Below are positions 1 through 12,179 of a DNA stretch of 64,000 bases, piece after piece. The notes below the pieces were generated by a model. The model did not search any database. It had not been told where the DNA came from and worked only from the letters and a program-made list of their open reading frames with translations. The translations under genes and the position numbers were made by a program. How positions within the stretch are numbered: position 1 is the stretch's first letter; each line of letters begins with the position of its first letter. The DNA is from Plutella xylostella (Eukaryota > Arthropoda > Insecta > Lepidoptera > Plutellidae), in the NCBI RefSeq assembly GCF_932276165.1, contig NC_064002.1, forward strand, positions 5,952,001 through 6,016,000, written 5' to 3'.

Positions 1-7
1 AAATCTA

Positions 8-1469
8 CAGGGTGTTAACTTGATTGCGTTGGAGCGGGAAATGGTAGATACAGCTGATGATACTGAACACGATAAGACATTAAAAAAGGTATTTTATTTG
101 CTTTAAGCTGACCAACATAAAACAGTTTTATTTAGTACATTTTAAAATTTCATAGTCACCCTATTCATGTTTAGGTACGTTTGACAGAATGACCATGAAC
201 TTGAAAGCCAAGGTCAAGGCCAAAAAATTCAAAGCCAAGGTCAATAAAAAAGTATGCGTGCATCAGCACCACACTTGGAGCCACATCGTCAAGGTACCTA
301 CCGAGATTTTGGGTACTCAAAGTACCTAATCCATTGAAGACATTTCATTTTACTCCATAAGTATCACTTTATTGATACACAATTATCTTTTATGAATACA
401 GAACAGTTTCATTTTATGCTTCATAACATAGGTCACACGTATTCACAGCACAGCATAACATAAAACGAGATGAGGAACAAGGCTTGGTAATCAAAAGATA
501 GAATTGTAGGTACCTTTTCCCTTTTAGGTAATAATTGTAAAAAATGATTGTAAACAAGTAAACAACAATGACTGACTGACAGACAAGATCCACAGAGAAG
601 GTAATGACTATCATAAATACTCGATGGTTATGATACGCGAGATTGTTATTATTCTACTGGTATTCAAAGTGAGGCCATACTTATTATGAGGATTTCCGTA
701 CTATTCGGCATCAAAGACGTCTCAATCGCAAGTACACAACACAAATCGAGATGAGCGAGTGTAAGTAAACCAATTCGTCATTGAAGTAGACCCTGTTATC
801 ATCCTGTTATGCATTGTGGTCTTTTATCTTTAGCTGCGTACAGACCGGCCAAACGAACGCCAACGAACGGGTTTTGTTGACCTTCGTTGCTCAATCTGCC
901 CCTGTATTATGTATGATAAATGTCCATCGGTGGGCGTTCGTTGGGCCGGTCTGTACGCACCTTTAGGTAATAAAAGCAAAATAAAACGTGGTGAGTATCA
1001 AGGGTGAATACTAACCGCTTACCTTATTCTGAGTAAAAAGGTTTAATTATTGTTCTGAGCTCCTAGAAAGTCATAAATTATATTCTGTACGATCTATCAA
1101 ACTTTATGCACATCAGCTGTTTAATTGTTGATTAGTATGTCATTAATTACCATGAATAATTTCAATTTTATTTAATAATTGTTATTACCTACTGTGTAAT
1201 TAATTACAATCATAGTTACATCAAATAAATTATGAAAAAAGAAGTTGATAACAAATTTACAGTGTGTGCTCTTTTGCAATCGAATGTCTCATTGGTTATG
1301 TATTTGTGTAGGGTGACCATGTTTTTGATTAAGGTAAAACTTTCCACTTTACTTTAGACTTTAAACATAAATATTCGAGATTCTGATGTTTTTTTTTCTT
1401 AGAAACGTGCTTGGTTAGACTAATACTAACCCCCATTTCCCGCTCAAACGCATTCTAGTTAACACCCTG
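8..1469. mobile_element. Non-autonomous mariner-like element with ~40-bp inverted ends
   Basis: The two ends are imperfect inverted repeats of about 40 bp. Each starts CAGGGTGTTAACT and runs to a GAGCGGGAAATGG block, and both are flanked by TA (positions 6-7 and 1470-1471), the target duplication of Tc1/mariner elements. The 1.46 kb interior has no transposase frame that I can see. It holds short repeats of an AAGGTCAA type near 200-245 and a second element at about 831-966. The left TA lies only six bases from the window edge, so the outside flank cannot be examined. Confidence 0.75.
831..966. mobile_element. Nested MITE, GCGTACAGACCGGCC family (copy 1)
   Basis: About 136 bp with inverted ends reading TAGCTGCGTACAGACCGG and its near complement CCGGTCTGTACGCACCTTTA. 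A second copy in opposite orientation lies at about 54052-54188 and shares the AACGAACGCC and ATACAGGGGC-type interior. Two copies of the same sequence in one window plus inverted ends support a MITE. It sits inside the larger element at 8-1469, so it inserted later. Confidence 0.75.
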
Positions 1470-1534
1470 TATAATACACTCATAAGCAATGAAAAATTTC
1501 AGTGACATAATATAACGCTTTCATTGGACGCTTT

Positions 1535-1910
1535 GGCAGCGTTCCCACTACGCCGGACCGGCAGATCTGCCGAAAACCTGACACCGGACAGAGTGTTCAC
1601 ATTACATCGGATCCCGGAAGAAATTCAGACAGTCCTCAGTTGAATTTGGACCTGCGCGCACAATCGAGGGGAGCACGAGCGGGGCGAGCGGGGGACAGAT
1701 ACCGGCACAAACTCGTTCACATTACTCCGGGCCCGGTCGTTCTACCGGCAATTCGTAGTGACAAAACGTTCGGTAGAAATGCCGGGCTCGGCAAAAATGC
1801 CGGACCCGGGATAATGTGAATAGCTTCATATAAATTGTACAGCCACTAGCTCTTCCGGCAGATTTACCGGCGCGGCAGATCTGCCGGTCCGGCGTAGTGG
1901 GAACGCTGCC
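1535..1910. mobile_element. GC-rich MITE with perfect 38-bp inverted ends
   Basis: Bases 1535-1572 and 1873-1910 are perfect inverted repeats of 38 bp beginning GGCAGCGTTCCCACTACGCC. The flanks carry a direct repeat TTTCATTGGACG (1519-1530 and 1911-1922), which looks like a target duplication; on the left four further bases (CTTT) lie between it and the repeat. The interior contains more complementary CCGG-rich blocks, so the whole element could fold. No transposase is encoded. Superfamily is uncertain because a 12-bp duplication fits no common class exactly. Confidence 0.8.
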
Positions 1911-2155
1911 TTTCATTGGACGGTCGAATGGGGTACGATTCCCGGCTGTAGCAGATATTTGTTTAAAGACAGATATTTGTACTCGGGTCTTGGTTTTTGA
2001 TATTAATATTTAGTATCTATCTATGTATGTATTTGTGTAAATATATCAGCTGTAGGGTATCGGAACCCATAACACAGGCTCTGCTTAGGGGTCGGATGGC
2101 CGTGTGTGAGATGTCCACATATTATCATTGCTTGGCAGTGTAATAGGTACATTAC

Positions 2156-4825
2156 CTCAGCATCGTGCGCCTTGACGGCGGCGGCGGGGCGCGCCGGGTC
2201 GCCGCAGCTCCACAGCTTGAGGTGCCCGTCCCCGGAGACCGACGCGAACGTGGCGCCCGAGTGCGGGGAGAACGCCGCCGTGTACACCAGTTGAGAGTGA
2301 CCCGCGAACGTGGAGATGCACGCTTCGGATTCCGGGTCCCACTGGAATGGTTGGGTGGGTGTGGGTTAGTAAAGAAAGAAAGACACAAAGATGACATACA
2401 GTAAGAAGCAGATTTTCGAGACTTTTCGGTTCGGGTTCAAGCTCACTTAGGTTACGTTGCTACGACCTTAGGCCATAGGCCACAATGTAAGTAAGCATTA
2501 CCCTTGGTGTAGTTCTAATCAAGCAAAAGAAAATAAATTTAGGTTCATAGGTTCTCGTTCTAATGATAATTCAGTCATGAAACTTTAGCGAGCCGCGTAA
2601 CCCATATTGCAACACTATCATACAGCAGCTATAGACCCCCACTCACCAGCTTAACACTAGTATCCCAGCTGGCGCTCAGCAGATGCGCCCTAGGCCAGTC
2701 CACGGAGCACACCTCGCTACAATGACCGCGCAACACTAGCTCCACATCACCATGTTCGCCGCGTAACCCACCCCGCAACGCTACAGCTAAAGACCCCCAC
2801 TCACCAGCTTAACACTAGTATCCCAGCTAGCGCTCAGCAGATGCGCCCTCGGCCAGTCCACAGAGCACACCTCACTGCAGTGGCCTCGCAACACCCGCAG
2901 CGGCGCCGCACACCCGGCCCGCCACACCACCACCGCGCCGTCGCCCGCGCCGCACGCCGCGTAGCCCTCAGTCGTGCCTGACCATGTCTGTGGAGCAATT
3001 AGTCCTGCATTACTATAAAGCTTTAAAAAAACATACAGACGAATTGAGAACCTCTTCCTTTTTTCGAAGTCGGTTAAAAAGAGATAATTTTGGCAATGAC
3101 ACCAAAAATGATGAATGCTAATCGGTTGAATCCCGTGAAATAAGATGCAATAAAAATCTAATGTGTGGCATGCGAATATCGCGACTAGGTAATAATACAA
3201 AAGAATAAAAGTGGGGCCAAAATATTGTGTTAAATCAAGCAGTGCAATGACTCCTTTCGATTTGTATGTATTTCCTCTGTCTATAATTCTAACGGTAGGA
3301 TATTCCCTGTTCAAGAATTCAACAGCAAGGTATATAAGTCACATCATACAATGTAACCAGTCAGCAGTATGCTATCAATCAAAACAATCAAGACAGAAAC
3401 ATTGCAAGCCCTACTAAAATCCAACTAGAATATTCCTATAAGACCCCGATTACACAAAGTCGAATGCCTAATCTACTTGTAGCTCACATTGCGCCGTGCG
3501 ACCCAACGCCAAGACATTTCAAGCTGAAAATCCTTCAAGGCACATCTATAAATAAAACGCATGATTGAGTAAGCCTGTTAGGTGGTGATGCAAGTGTGTT
3601 TGCGCACGTAAGCAGTGTGTGGGGCTTCCGATCAATGTGGCCTGTCTACTTTGTACTGTGGGAATGTCCCTGTATAATTTGAAATGGCTGGCTTCTGTTG
3701 TTTACTCACTTTACTGAGAATGAAAAGCAATTATGAAGTTTTCATTTTTCCTGTAGTTAGGTAGTTATACCCGAGATAGTCATTTTTTACTTGTACAATA
3801 ACAGGACACAGTTTACAAAGCAAGATTCTCACAAATTGTTACAAAAGGTGGCCTTAAGCGGCTGCCCAGACAAGAGAATGAATACTTGAGCTGAACTAGG
3901 TTTTGTCACAGTGGTTAGGGAACAGGGCACACCAGTCCAGACATGTTAGTAAGGTATCATTGACATGTCACTCGGGGCGACCCCTTTTGTGCATACCTGT
4001 AAGATCATGTATGAGCATACTCAAATGTATCCATTATGCATATATGTATATCTTAATTATGTCTTCTTGTGGTTCTAACAAAGCTCTCTCAAATGAAACC
4101 TTTGTGCATATTCCCTTAAGGCTAAAGTTCCTTCCTATGCTTAGACCATTTCCCACCATGCTGATCTATTGTGGGTTGCTAGGTTTACACATTAGATTTA
4201 GAGATTTGCTCACAATGTTTCTATTCTAAGTAAGAGTTTATGCTATACAAAAACATCATAAACAATGTAGGTGGTACATGGATTCATAATAACTTATTGG
4301 TAAATGTCACTAACGGTATTTGATTCTGATCTCTGTTAGGTATAGCATCTGTTTTTCATCTCTGTTATGTGTTTACAGGCAAATAATATTTATTCTGAAA
4401 CAATAACTTATTTATTTTAGTAAGTACCATTATTTAATTAACAATAGAAGTAGATGATTTTATTCACTGTATGATTTACATAAATTATTGTTACAATCTA
4501 TTACTTGGTCTTTTGTCCTAATAATTACCCAAATAAATAAATTATTTATTTATCTTATAAGAATGATATACTTACTTAAGTTCTGCATTATTTAATGAGC
4601 AACCAATCAAAAAATGTATCTTACCACATCAAACAGCCCATCACTCCATTCCAACTTCTGTAGTTCCAGTATTGTGGCTCCATCGGGCGCTAGTTCCAAA
4701 AAGAACAAGGTGCCGCCCCCTGCGAGTCCGTAGTACTGGCTCGTAGCCACCGCTAGCATATCCGGCCGGGTCCGGGAGAATTTGACTGCATACCCATGCC
4801 GACCAGGGGTCAGGAATGTAGGCAT
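2156..4825 (-). CDS. Pex7: PEX7, peroxisomal PTS2 import receptor (5' three exons only)
   Basis: PEX7 is a WD40 propeller that binds N-terminal PTS2 signals in the cytosol and carries enzymes to the peroxisomal docking complex. Coding exons on the minus strand are 4825-4625, 2987-2805 and 2341-2156, all phase 0, giving 190 residues. Residues 1-67 contain the family start TPGRHGYAVKF and the block DGLFDV. Exon 2 carries a WD repeat (RGHCSEVCSVDW ... SASWDTSVKL) and exon 3 the next one (AGHSQLVYTAAFSPHSG ... ASVSGDGHLKLW). The start ATG at 4825 matches where known PEX7 proteins begin. The later repeats of this roughly 320-residue family are not recognisable between 1 and 2155, so the remaining exons lie off the left edge. 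Exon 2 has a decayed tandem copy next to it (2634-2780). Confidence 0.88.
2634..2780 (-). pseudogene. Decayed tandem copy of PEX7 exon 2
   Basis: Bases 2634-2735 repeat 2792-2895 nearly base for base, including the exon's donor site (CACTCACCAGCTTAAC on the plus strand). Read on the minus strand it still spells HCSEVCSVDWPRAHLL and SASWDTSVKL. The upstream half is shortened: a GYAAN...MVMW stretch corresponds to the live exon's GYAACGAGDGAVVVW but is out of frame with the rest, and phase-0 splicing reaches a stop. I read it as a dead exon duplicate, not an alternative exon. Confidence 0.7.
4085..4230 (-). repeat. Decayed SINE tail fragment
   Basis: The plus strand holds AACCTTTGTGCAT, ATGCTTAGACCATTTCCCAC and a GGGTTG..AGGTTTACACAT stretch. 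The same order and orientation occur at 51885-51985, where they belong to a tRNA-headed SINE on the minus strand. This copy lacks a clear tRNA-like head and is diverged. Confidence 0.6.
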
Positions 4826-6637
4826 GCTGATGGTGTAACTAAAATCAGAGTAAAAAAGGTAAAGTCCCTACAAGTAGTCGAACAACCTTAACCTAGTAAT
4901 CTATCCGACTATTCAGCTTGTGTTTAGTCTGGTATTATCAGTTAGTTAGACAGCAATTTCAGAAATTTACACGTGTGTAGGTGTGTTCGTACTCATAGGG
5001 CTTCGTAACAAATTAAGAAAGCAAAAATACCTATTGTTTGGGTACGAAGTCGAATCAATCAATGAAGCCTACAATAATAGGAAGTACGTACGTTCAATGA
5101 AGAAACAGTCACAGATAACAACTTCACTGATTAAACATGATTTAGTTGGAAATTCCACTTCACGTTTAATTCAATATTCTTATTAGTTCAGCATTAAAAT
5201 CTTATTTATTTTTCGGATTTAGTGAAGGGTTAGAATGAAACGTCAATGTCATAAATGTGTCAAAAACGTCATCCGTCAAATAAGGACCAAGGAGCAAGCA
5301 AGGATTCGGGGTGGATTCGAGCCTGACGCGGGAAAATCCTTAGAATAAAGACTTCTCCTTTTTAAACTCACTTTTGAATAAAAATCTTTGGTACAGCTTC
5401 ATCTGTTTTTATTAAGTATAATAAAATCATGCGTCGAAGCATGACTTGCGAGCCCGAGGTAATGTACGAGATGGTAAAATAGCTGAAAGAAGGTGACTTA
5501 GGGGTAGGTAATTCTGAACAATATTCTATGACATGGCTAGGATGACCAGCTGAGCATTCTGGTTGCTTTAATAAAATTAAGGAGGTAGGTAGAGAAGACC
5601 GAGCCTGTACCAATCTCATTGAGATCAAGCAGGACAGGACTAGTAGAATATAGTGACCAAGTAAGTATGTAGGTACACTACACACAGGAGCACTCTCTGT
5701 CCTATCATTTTCGAATACGGACTCGATTGGAGAGAGCTACGACTAGTTACGACGTGAAGGACCAACTGATGTTATAAGTACATAATATACCTGTCCAATA
5801 TGTCCATCATAAAGCATGGATGCCATGGATCAATAAAAATAACTTTTCATCATCACCAGATTATAAGCTTATGTACTTACCTATACTAACTGAACTTGAT
5901 GGTCTTACCCTGGGATCGAATCACATAAGAAGTTCTTTAGGTATCTACCTACTAAGATGATGAAAAAAATAGTTAAACATAAGTACTATAACTTACCTAC
6001 CTACCTAGTTAGGTCAATAATTATGTACTTACTTACCAAGACCAACCAAACTTAACTCATCTTGAAATTCTTGAAACTAAGCTGCGCATTATAATAGTTA
6101 CTTTATTGGCCTCTCCTATACCACAATAGGTACTTTCCCTGGCATTGACTTAAATTATTACTTTGTTCCGTGGACTTCTTCAGCCACCATCTACCAGGTA
6201 TCTGTCTAAGGTCTCTTGTCCATTGAACCTACTCCACTTGGGTTGTCCTACTTCACGGTTGCCAGTTCCTATAGTCTTTCCTCAAAACTCATCACCCTAT
6301 ATTTGACCTAACACTAATATCATACGAATATTATTTTCTAAGACCAATGTCACAAAGTTGGTGTATGAGACATCAATTCAAGCACTTATGCGTCACACCA
6401 CCGATAAGTAATCCAATAAGCGACACTACGTTTAATCTTATTAGACAGTTATTCCATTCTGCAAGAAACCTCACATGTTCACCCTTATAAAAGAAAATAT
6501 TTCCTGGCATCCATCATTTGTGGTGAAGGTTCTAAAACAATAGCACCTCAAATCTTCACACTCTATCACCTGCTACCCTACACCTAAATTCATTTCGGCC
6601 TATTCCTCTAAACTTCCTAAATCTCCAAGCAATCAAG
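4826..6637. other. Intergenic spacer between PEX7 and Arr2
   Basis: PEX7 and Arr2 are transcribed away from each other, so this 1.8 kb must hold both promoters. I see no convincing long frame. GC is low, with many TAGGTACCTA-type short motifs. The Arr2 5' leader probably lies in the last few hundred bases; no clear TATA box is apparent there. Confidence 0.5.
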
Positions 6638-8231
6638 ATGGTTGTCGCGGTGAAAGTTTTTAAGAAGACCACCCCCAATGGAAAAGTGACGGTTTACCTC
6701 GGCAAACGCGACTTCATTGATCACGTGGATTACTGCGACCCTGTCGATGGAGTGGTGGTTGTCGACCCCGAATACCTGAAAGGAAGGAAAGTTTTCAGTC
6801 AGGTACAAAAGTGCAGTGAATGTTGGTGTCGTTGTGTTCTCAACAGTGCAGTGATATTAATCACGTCTTTTTGTGCAGCTCGTTACCAACTACCGCTATG
6901 GTAGGGAGGAGGATGAAGTGATGGGAGTGAAGTTCTCCAAGGAGATGGTGATCGGGAACGAGCAAGTGGTTCCGTTGGTCAACGCCAAGATGGAATTGAC
7001 ACCGGTGCAGGAGAAGCTCCTCAAGAAACTTGGACCCAACGCCTACCCCTTTACCTTCAACTTCCCTGAAATGGCCCCTAGCTCGGTAAATTATATCATA
7101 TCTTTAATGGAATGATGAGTTCAACAATAGTTTAAAACTTTAACGTTCACATTTGTCCCGTAGGTTACTCTTCAACCATCCGAAGAGGACCAAGGAAAGC
7201 CCATGGGAGTGGACTACTGCGTCCGAACGTTCGTAGCTGAAAACGAAGACCAAAAGAGCCACAAGCGTAGCTCCGTAACTCTTGCCATCAAGAAGGTATG
7301 TCATTTACTTTATCAACTAACAAAGCTAACTTTATAAAGTTCGCCATTAATTAATGATTAATTTCTTCCACAGCTGCAACACGCTCCGGCTTCTCGCGGC
7401 CGCCGCCTGCCGAGCTCCCTCGTGAGCAAGGGTTTCACCTTCAGCAACGGGAAGATCAACCTGGAGGTGACCCTGGACAGGGAGATCTACTACCATGGCG
7501 AGAAACTAGCAGCCAATGTGATCGTCTCCAACAACTCCCGGAAGTCGGTCCGCAACATCCGCTGCATGGTGGTGCAGCACGTCGAGATCACCATGATCAA
7601 CTCGCAGTTCAGCCGCCATGTTGCCTCGCTGGAGAGCCGCGAGGGCTGCCCCATCACCCCCGGAGCCAGCCTCTCCAAGACCTTCTACTTGGTCCCATTG
7701 TCTCGCACTAACAAGGACATACGAGGTTGGTTCTGACTTCTGAACCACCCCATTTCACTTTAACATGTTATGCCTCCTCACCCACTCATGTTTGATTATT
7801 TTCCCAGGCGTGGCTCTGGACGGGCACCTGAAGGAAGACGACGTGAACTTGGCCAGCTCCACCCTGGTATCCGAGGGCAAGTGCCCGGCTGACGCCATCG
7901 GTATCGTCATTTCTTACTCCGTCCGTGTCAAGCTGAACTGTGGCACTCTCGGCGGAGAGCTCGTTACTGATGTGCCCTTCAAGCTACTGCACCCGGCTGA
8001 AGGTAATGGAAATGGTCCTTAAGGTATCCCCATCCCGGAAACGATTGAGGAACATTTTATTCACAGATAATGGTTGTTTTAGGGACTGTGGAGCGTCAGC
8101 GCTTCAATGCCATGAAGAAGATGCAGTCGATCGAGAGACATCGCTACGAGAACTCTCTCTACACCAACGAGGAGGAAGACAACATCGTGTTTGAGGACTT
8201 CGCTCGCCTCAGGATGAACGAGCCCGAATAA
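6638..8231 (+). CDS. Arr2: Visual arrestin Arr2 (phosrestin-1 type)
   Basis: Arrestins bind light-activated, phosphorylated rhodopsin (metarhodopsin) in photoreceptors and stop its signalling. Six exons, 6638-6802, 6879-7085, 7164-7295, 7374-7725, 7808-8002 and 8083-8231, join in frame to 399 aa, close to the length of insect Arr2. The start MVVAVKVFKK is followed by YLGKRDFIDHVDYCDPVDGV, the conserved arrestin N-domain. LDREIYYHGE and NNSRKSVRNIRC mark the C-domain, and the tail ends NIVFEDFARLRMN as in fly Arr2. Overall it resembles Drosophila Arr2 more than the shorter Arr1, judged from memory of those proteins. All introns are short (71-88 bp) with GT-AG ends. I see no canonical AATAAA close behind the stop. 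Confidence 0.95.
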
Positions 8232-10969
8232 ACAATTGACAACAACCAAAAAAAAACGTAAAAACAATCTAAAAAAGTACAAAAATATTGCATAATCAAA
8301 GAGTTTATATTTATGTATAGAATTAACCATGCCTTGAAAATTGTAATCGGGATATAAAGTTTTCCTTTTATACACGGCTGATAATGATATTCTTATTCAA
8401 ATTAGGTAGATTTATTTTATCATAATCTATAAATATTTTCTTATTTATTTTATAAATAATAATATGTACTCACTGTGCCAAAATTATCTACAGCTTCCAG
8501 CTATTTATAATACATTAAAATTACACCTGAAAAATGTTTTTCACTTTGTAACCCTTGAAAAATTCACTTTCCAAAACTTTGAAGATTCTTTAAATTATCG
8601 AGAAGTTACCACTAGAACACCCTGTCTTGTACTGACTAGAAACTAAGATGCAATTTATTTCGTGTCCTTCATAGGTATATTTGCATATGAATCTATTGTA
8701 CCTGCTCCAGTAATAGGGGCGCAACGTCCCTCTAGATATTTTAATACGCCCCTTTCTAATATTATTTTTGAAGACCCGCACCTCATACTTGCGTCTTTTG
8801 TGTAAAGGTGTTATTGTTTTGAGAACGATAATACAATAGATTTTGATAAGATGAGTTAAAATTAAAAATCTTTCTGATAGGTATTCTTATGTAGGTACCT
8901 AGTGCACCTCCTGAGTTCCTATAAATATTAGGTACCTATCTCGTTTTTATTATCAGTGTGTAAAAAAAAAATATTGTTGGGTGTCTGTATATTGGAAATA
9001 CTTAAAAAATAAATACTGATGAAAACTATACTTTTAGATGACCACATAAATACGTGGCTGATAAATCTAACCCATACATACATATTATTTGAACTTCGTT
9101 AAATTCCTATCAAGCTCATTGGGGAGTACTTATAGGGGTGGCTGATTAGCTCTTTCTCAGCGACTGCTCTCATAGTTATACCTACCTCTACGTTTCAGAG
9201 AATAACAACTTTACGGTTTCAAGGTATAATAACTATCTATAACATTTTTGCAATACAATTAAGAAAAATAGAGGAAAGGTACATATGCATAACCCAATAA
9301 ACTTACCTACTAGGTACATGAACTTATACCGAGGTATGTAGGTACTTACCATAACGGAACTCCGCGTCTCTTTCTCTTTTCAGAACCTATCTAACCTATG
9401 TAGACAGGTAGGTTTGCATTTTGCAGATATCCTTACTTATAAAAAAATCGTTAGTAACGTTTAAAATAATGGGTCATCAAAATTTTCCCAGGCCAAATCT
9501 GGTCAAACTTGTTTTGGACAATGGACTAGGAAGACACCACTGTCCTAGTTAGCCCCTTGTCTTTAGGTCGTCTTTTCGCGACCCTTTCCGTCCAAAAACC
9601 AGTTTGACCACATGCATCGCCATGTGGGAAAGGATAGTTCAGAAATGACCCTTTATTTGCATGAACTGAGGGTGCTATTGTCTGATTTGAACCCTGAATA
9701 GAAACTAGGAAGTCACAGGTGTAAAGAAACCTTTTTATGTGCGAACTGTCTTCTAAAATTCATTGAAATGGTTCGCAAAAATCCGGTGAGTCGGAAGGGA
9801 TAATGGACAATAGTGTTCTCATGATTGAAAGTGGTCAGACTGGTTTGTCCAAAGTCCCGGCTTTACAAAAAGGGTGGACACCTTTTGACCGAAACAGTCT
9901 TGAGAAAGTGGTAGGACGTGACAGCGGTTATTTTGCAAGGATTATAAAATGTGGGAACCGGCTAAGAGAATCAAAACTTGCGGAAGTGCAATAAAATAAA
10001 ATGAACTTAGGTACATTTAAGTAATATTAAAAAGTTTTAGGTTTCCTGATGGCGAGATGGCAAGGTTTTCCTACGGTTTTCATAATGTTGTTCTACAGAA
10101 AAAGTATATAGAGCCGAAGACTTTGTAATAATAAAAAAAACCTAGGTATATGTTTTACATGCAATAAGTACTATGTTTCCATCTGACCTGCATTATCTAA
10201 TGACTTAAAAGATTTTATCAATCAAATTCAATCCATAAAAAAGCTTATTATCAGAGAATAGCAATTATTGGATAATTTATTTAGCCTTACAAGAAAATAC
10301 TAACCGAACTCTTGAAAAAACTCCGTTCCTCATCATTTTTGCTCAAAGCGGTCCTTTATTTTTTATCTCGGCTCGTGCGCACTTTGCATCTCCTTTGTTA
10401 TTGTCAGGATAAACATTTAGGGAGATGCGGATGGTCGGTAGCTGGAAGAATACGTCCCCTAATATCACACTTATGGTCCAGGCACATAGTGGTTTAAGCG
10501 AAAATATTTGCATCGCACCTGTATTGTATGATCTTTTTATTGACTTATCAAAACCATCGTAGGTATAGGTAGTGTAACTGTTACATAAATTAATAATATT
10601 GATTCGTGTTTGTTGGGGCCGGAAGATGTTTTGGATGTCATGGATTCCTTGTCTATGTTTAGAAAATGTATCTTCATTGACGAGATAAACGATCCCCCGC
10701 TACGTTTGATTAATGATTAGGATATGAGATACTTAGACAGAAATTTAGGAGATAAACATTTGTTTTACGGAATTTTATCTTTATGTAAGTAATAGGTACG
10801 TACTTACTGACAGCAAATAGTTTTACAGGATGTCTAATGCCTATCCAACTTAGTACCTAAGTAGTAGGTAAGGTACCTGTTTCTATGTATTATTTATATT
10901 TTTATATTATCTACATAAAACCAATTTGGTAGGTATGTCTCATCTCATAACACCTTACCTACTGTATCA

Positions 10970-11015
<46 letters not shown>

Positions 11016-12179
11016 AAATTGCAAATAAATACTTACCTTGAGAAGACTTCAAAAACGAAGAACTCATAAAAAGATATAAACGAAGATCCCGTATCTTATC
11101 GTAACGGTTGAAAGCGGAAACAATTGTTGTTAAAAAGTGAGTGTCCTTTGTCCAAAAACCAGTTCCAACGCACAGACCGTTAGACGTGGGAAGTTGGGAT
11201 GATCACGATCGTGACCCTTGATTCGTTTCTTTATTTTAACGCATTTTTGGGACAAATGAATATTCATAAACACTGAACAGACTAGCATAACTAACTATAA
11301 TTGTACCTATTGATCAGATAGTGGAGGGATTTACGAGTACCTAGTGTTAAGTTAACTAGGTAGGTACTTATTATTAATAGTAAGGTGAGAGGTCAAAAGG
11401 TCCCTTGGAGAGAGATCGCCAGGTTTTTAGAGATATGACCTTAGAACTGGCTCTTACATTAGTCTTTCTTGGGTACCCAGTAGGTTTCCATTAATGATAT
11501 TCGCCAGATCTCCCCCGCCAGAGCTTTGTAGTTTTTATTCCATTTCTATTATTTATTCTTAGAATAATGCAGTTAAAATTGTATGAGTGTGGGCTTTGTG
11601 GGATATCGAATATATTTAAATTTATATGTAAGTATATCGACGACCACACTAAAACAAATCCAAAATCTAATTGGTTTCCTGGTAGAAAATTCATGGCAAA
11701 GCCGGTGTATGATCTAAGAAGGCCATTTTATTGTCAACATAAATAACTTTTGCTTTACATAACTAAACATTGCATTGCACTTAGAGAGATCGTGTCAAGG
11801 AAGATAGTCCGTTGAACCCAAGTGCATTGCCATGTTTCCTGCTCTACGCGAGTGGATTAACTGGTTACAAAACCTTAGGTTAGCTCTGACAAACTCACTT
11901 TCCATGAGAATCACGTTTCAGACTGTTTACCTTACCTGTGATTATAACTAAGCATAGCCTATCTATATAAACATCGTATCTCATAATTGTTTTAGATAGA
12001 TTTTGTGACTCTTTGACTGGAAACTAAATTGCATTATTTAATACCATTAAAATAAAAAAAAAACACTCAATATCTAAAACCAAATTTTTATATAAATTAA
12101 TAAATAAAAGATAACAATTCCTTAGAAACTAGGTAACTATCGTTAAGAACTTTCTTACTAATATACCATTATTATTCTA
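8232..12179. other. Gene-free spacer, 3.9 kb
   Basis: AT-rich, without a frame I would defend. It holds the Arr2 3' untranslated region at its left end, a TA microsatellite near 10975-11012, and GTCCAAAAACCAGTT motifs at about 9590 and 11150 that are probably shared remnants of one dispersed repeat. Frames of 60-70 codons in the area have no recognisable features. Confidence 0.5.
10973..11012. repeat. (TA)n microsatellite
   Basis: An uninterrupted run of about 20 TA dinucleotides, bounded by CACT on the left and TTTTAAATTG on the right. Confidence 0.95.

Noticed and set aside
2634..2780. Mutually exclusive alternative exon of PEX7
   Set aside because: With the phase required by the neighbouring exons it runs into a stop codon; the WD repeat can only be read in a frame that splicing would not supply.
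5368..5685. Minus-strand frame of 105 codons between PEX7 and Arr2
   Set aside because: No recognisable protein sequence, no splice neighbours, and ordinary spacer composition.
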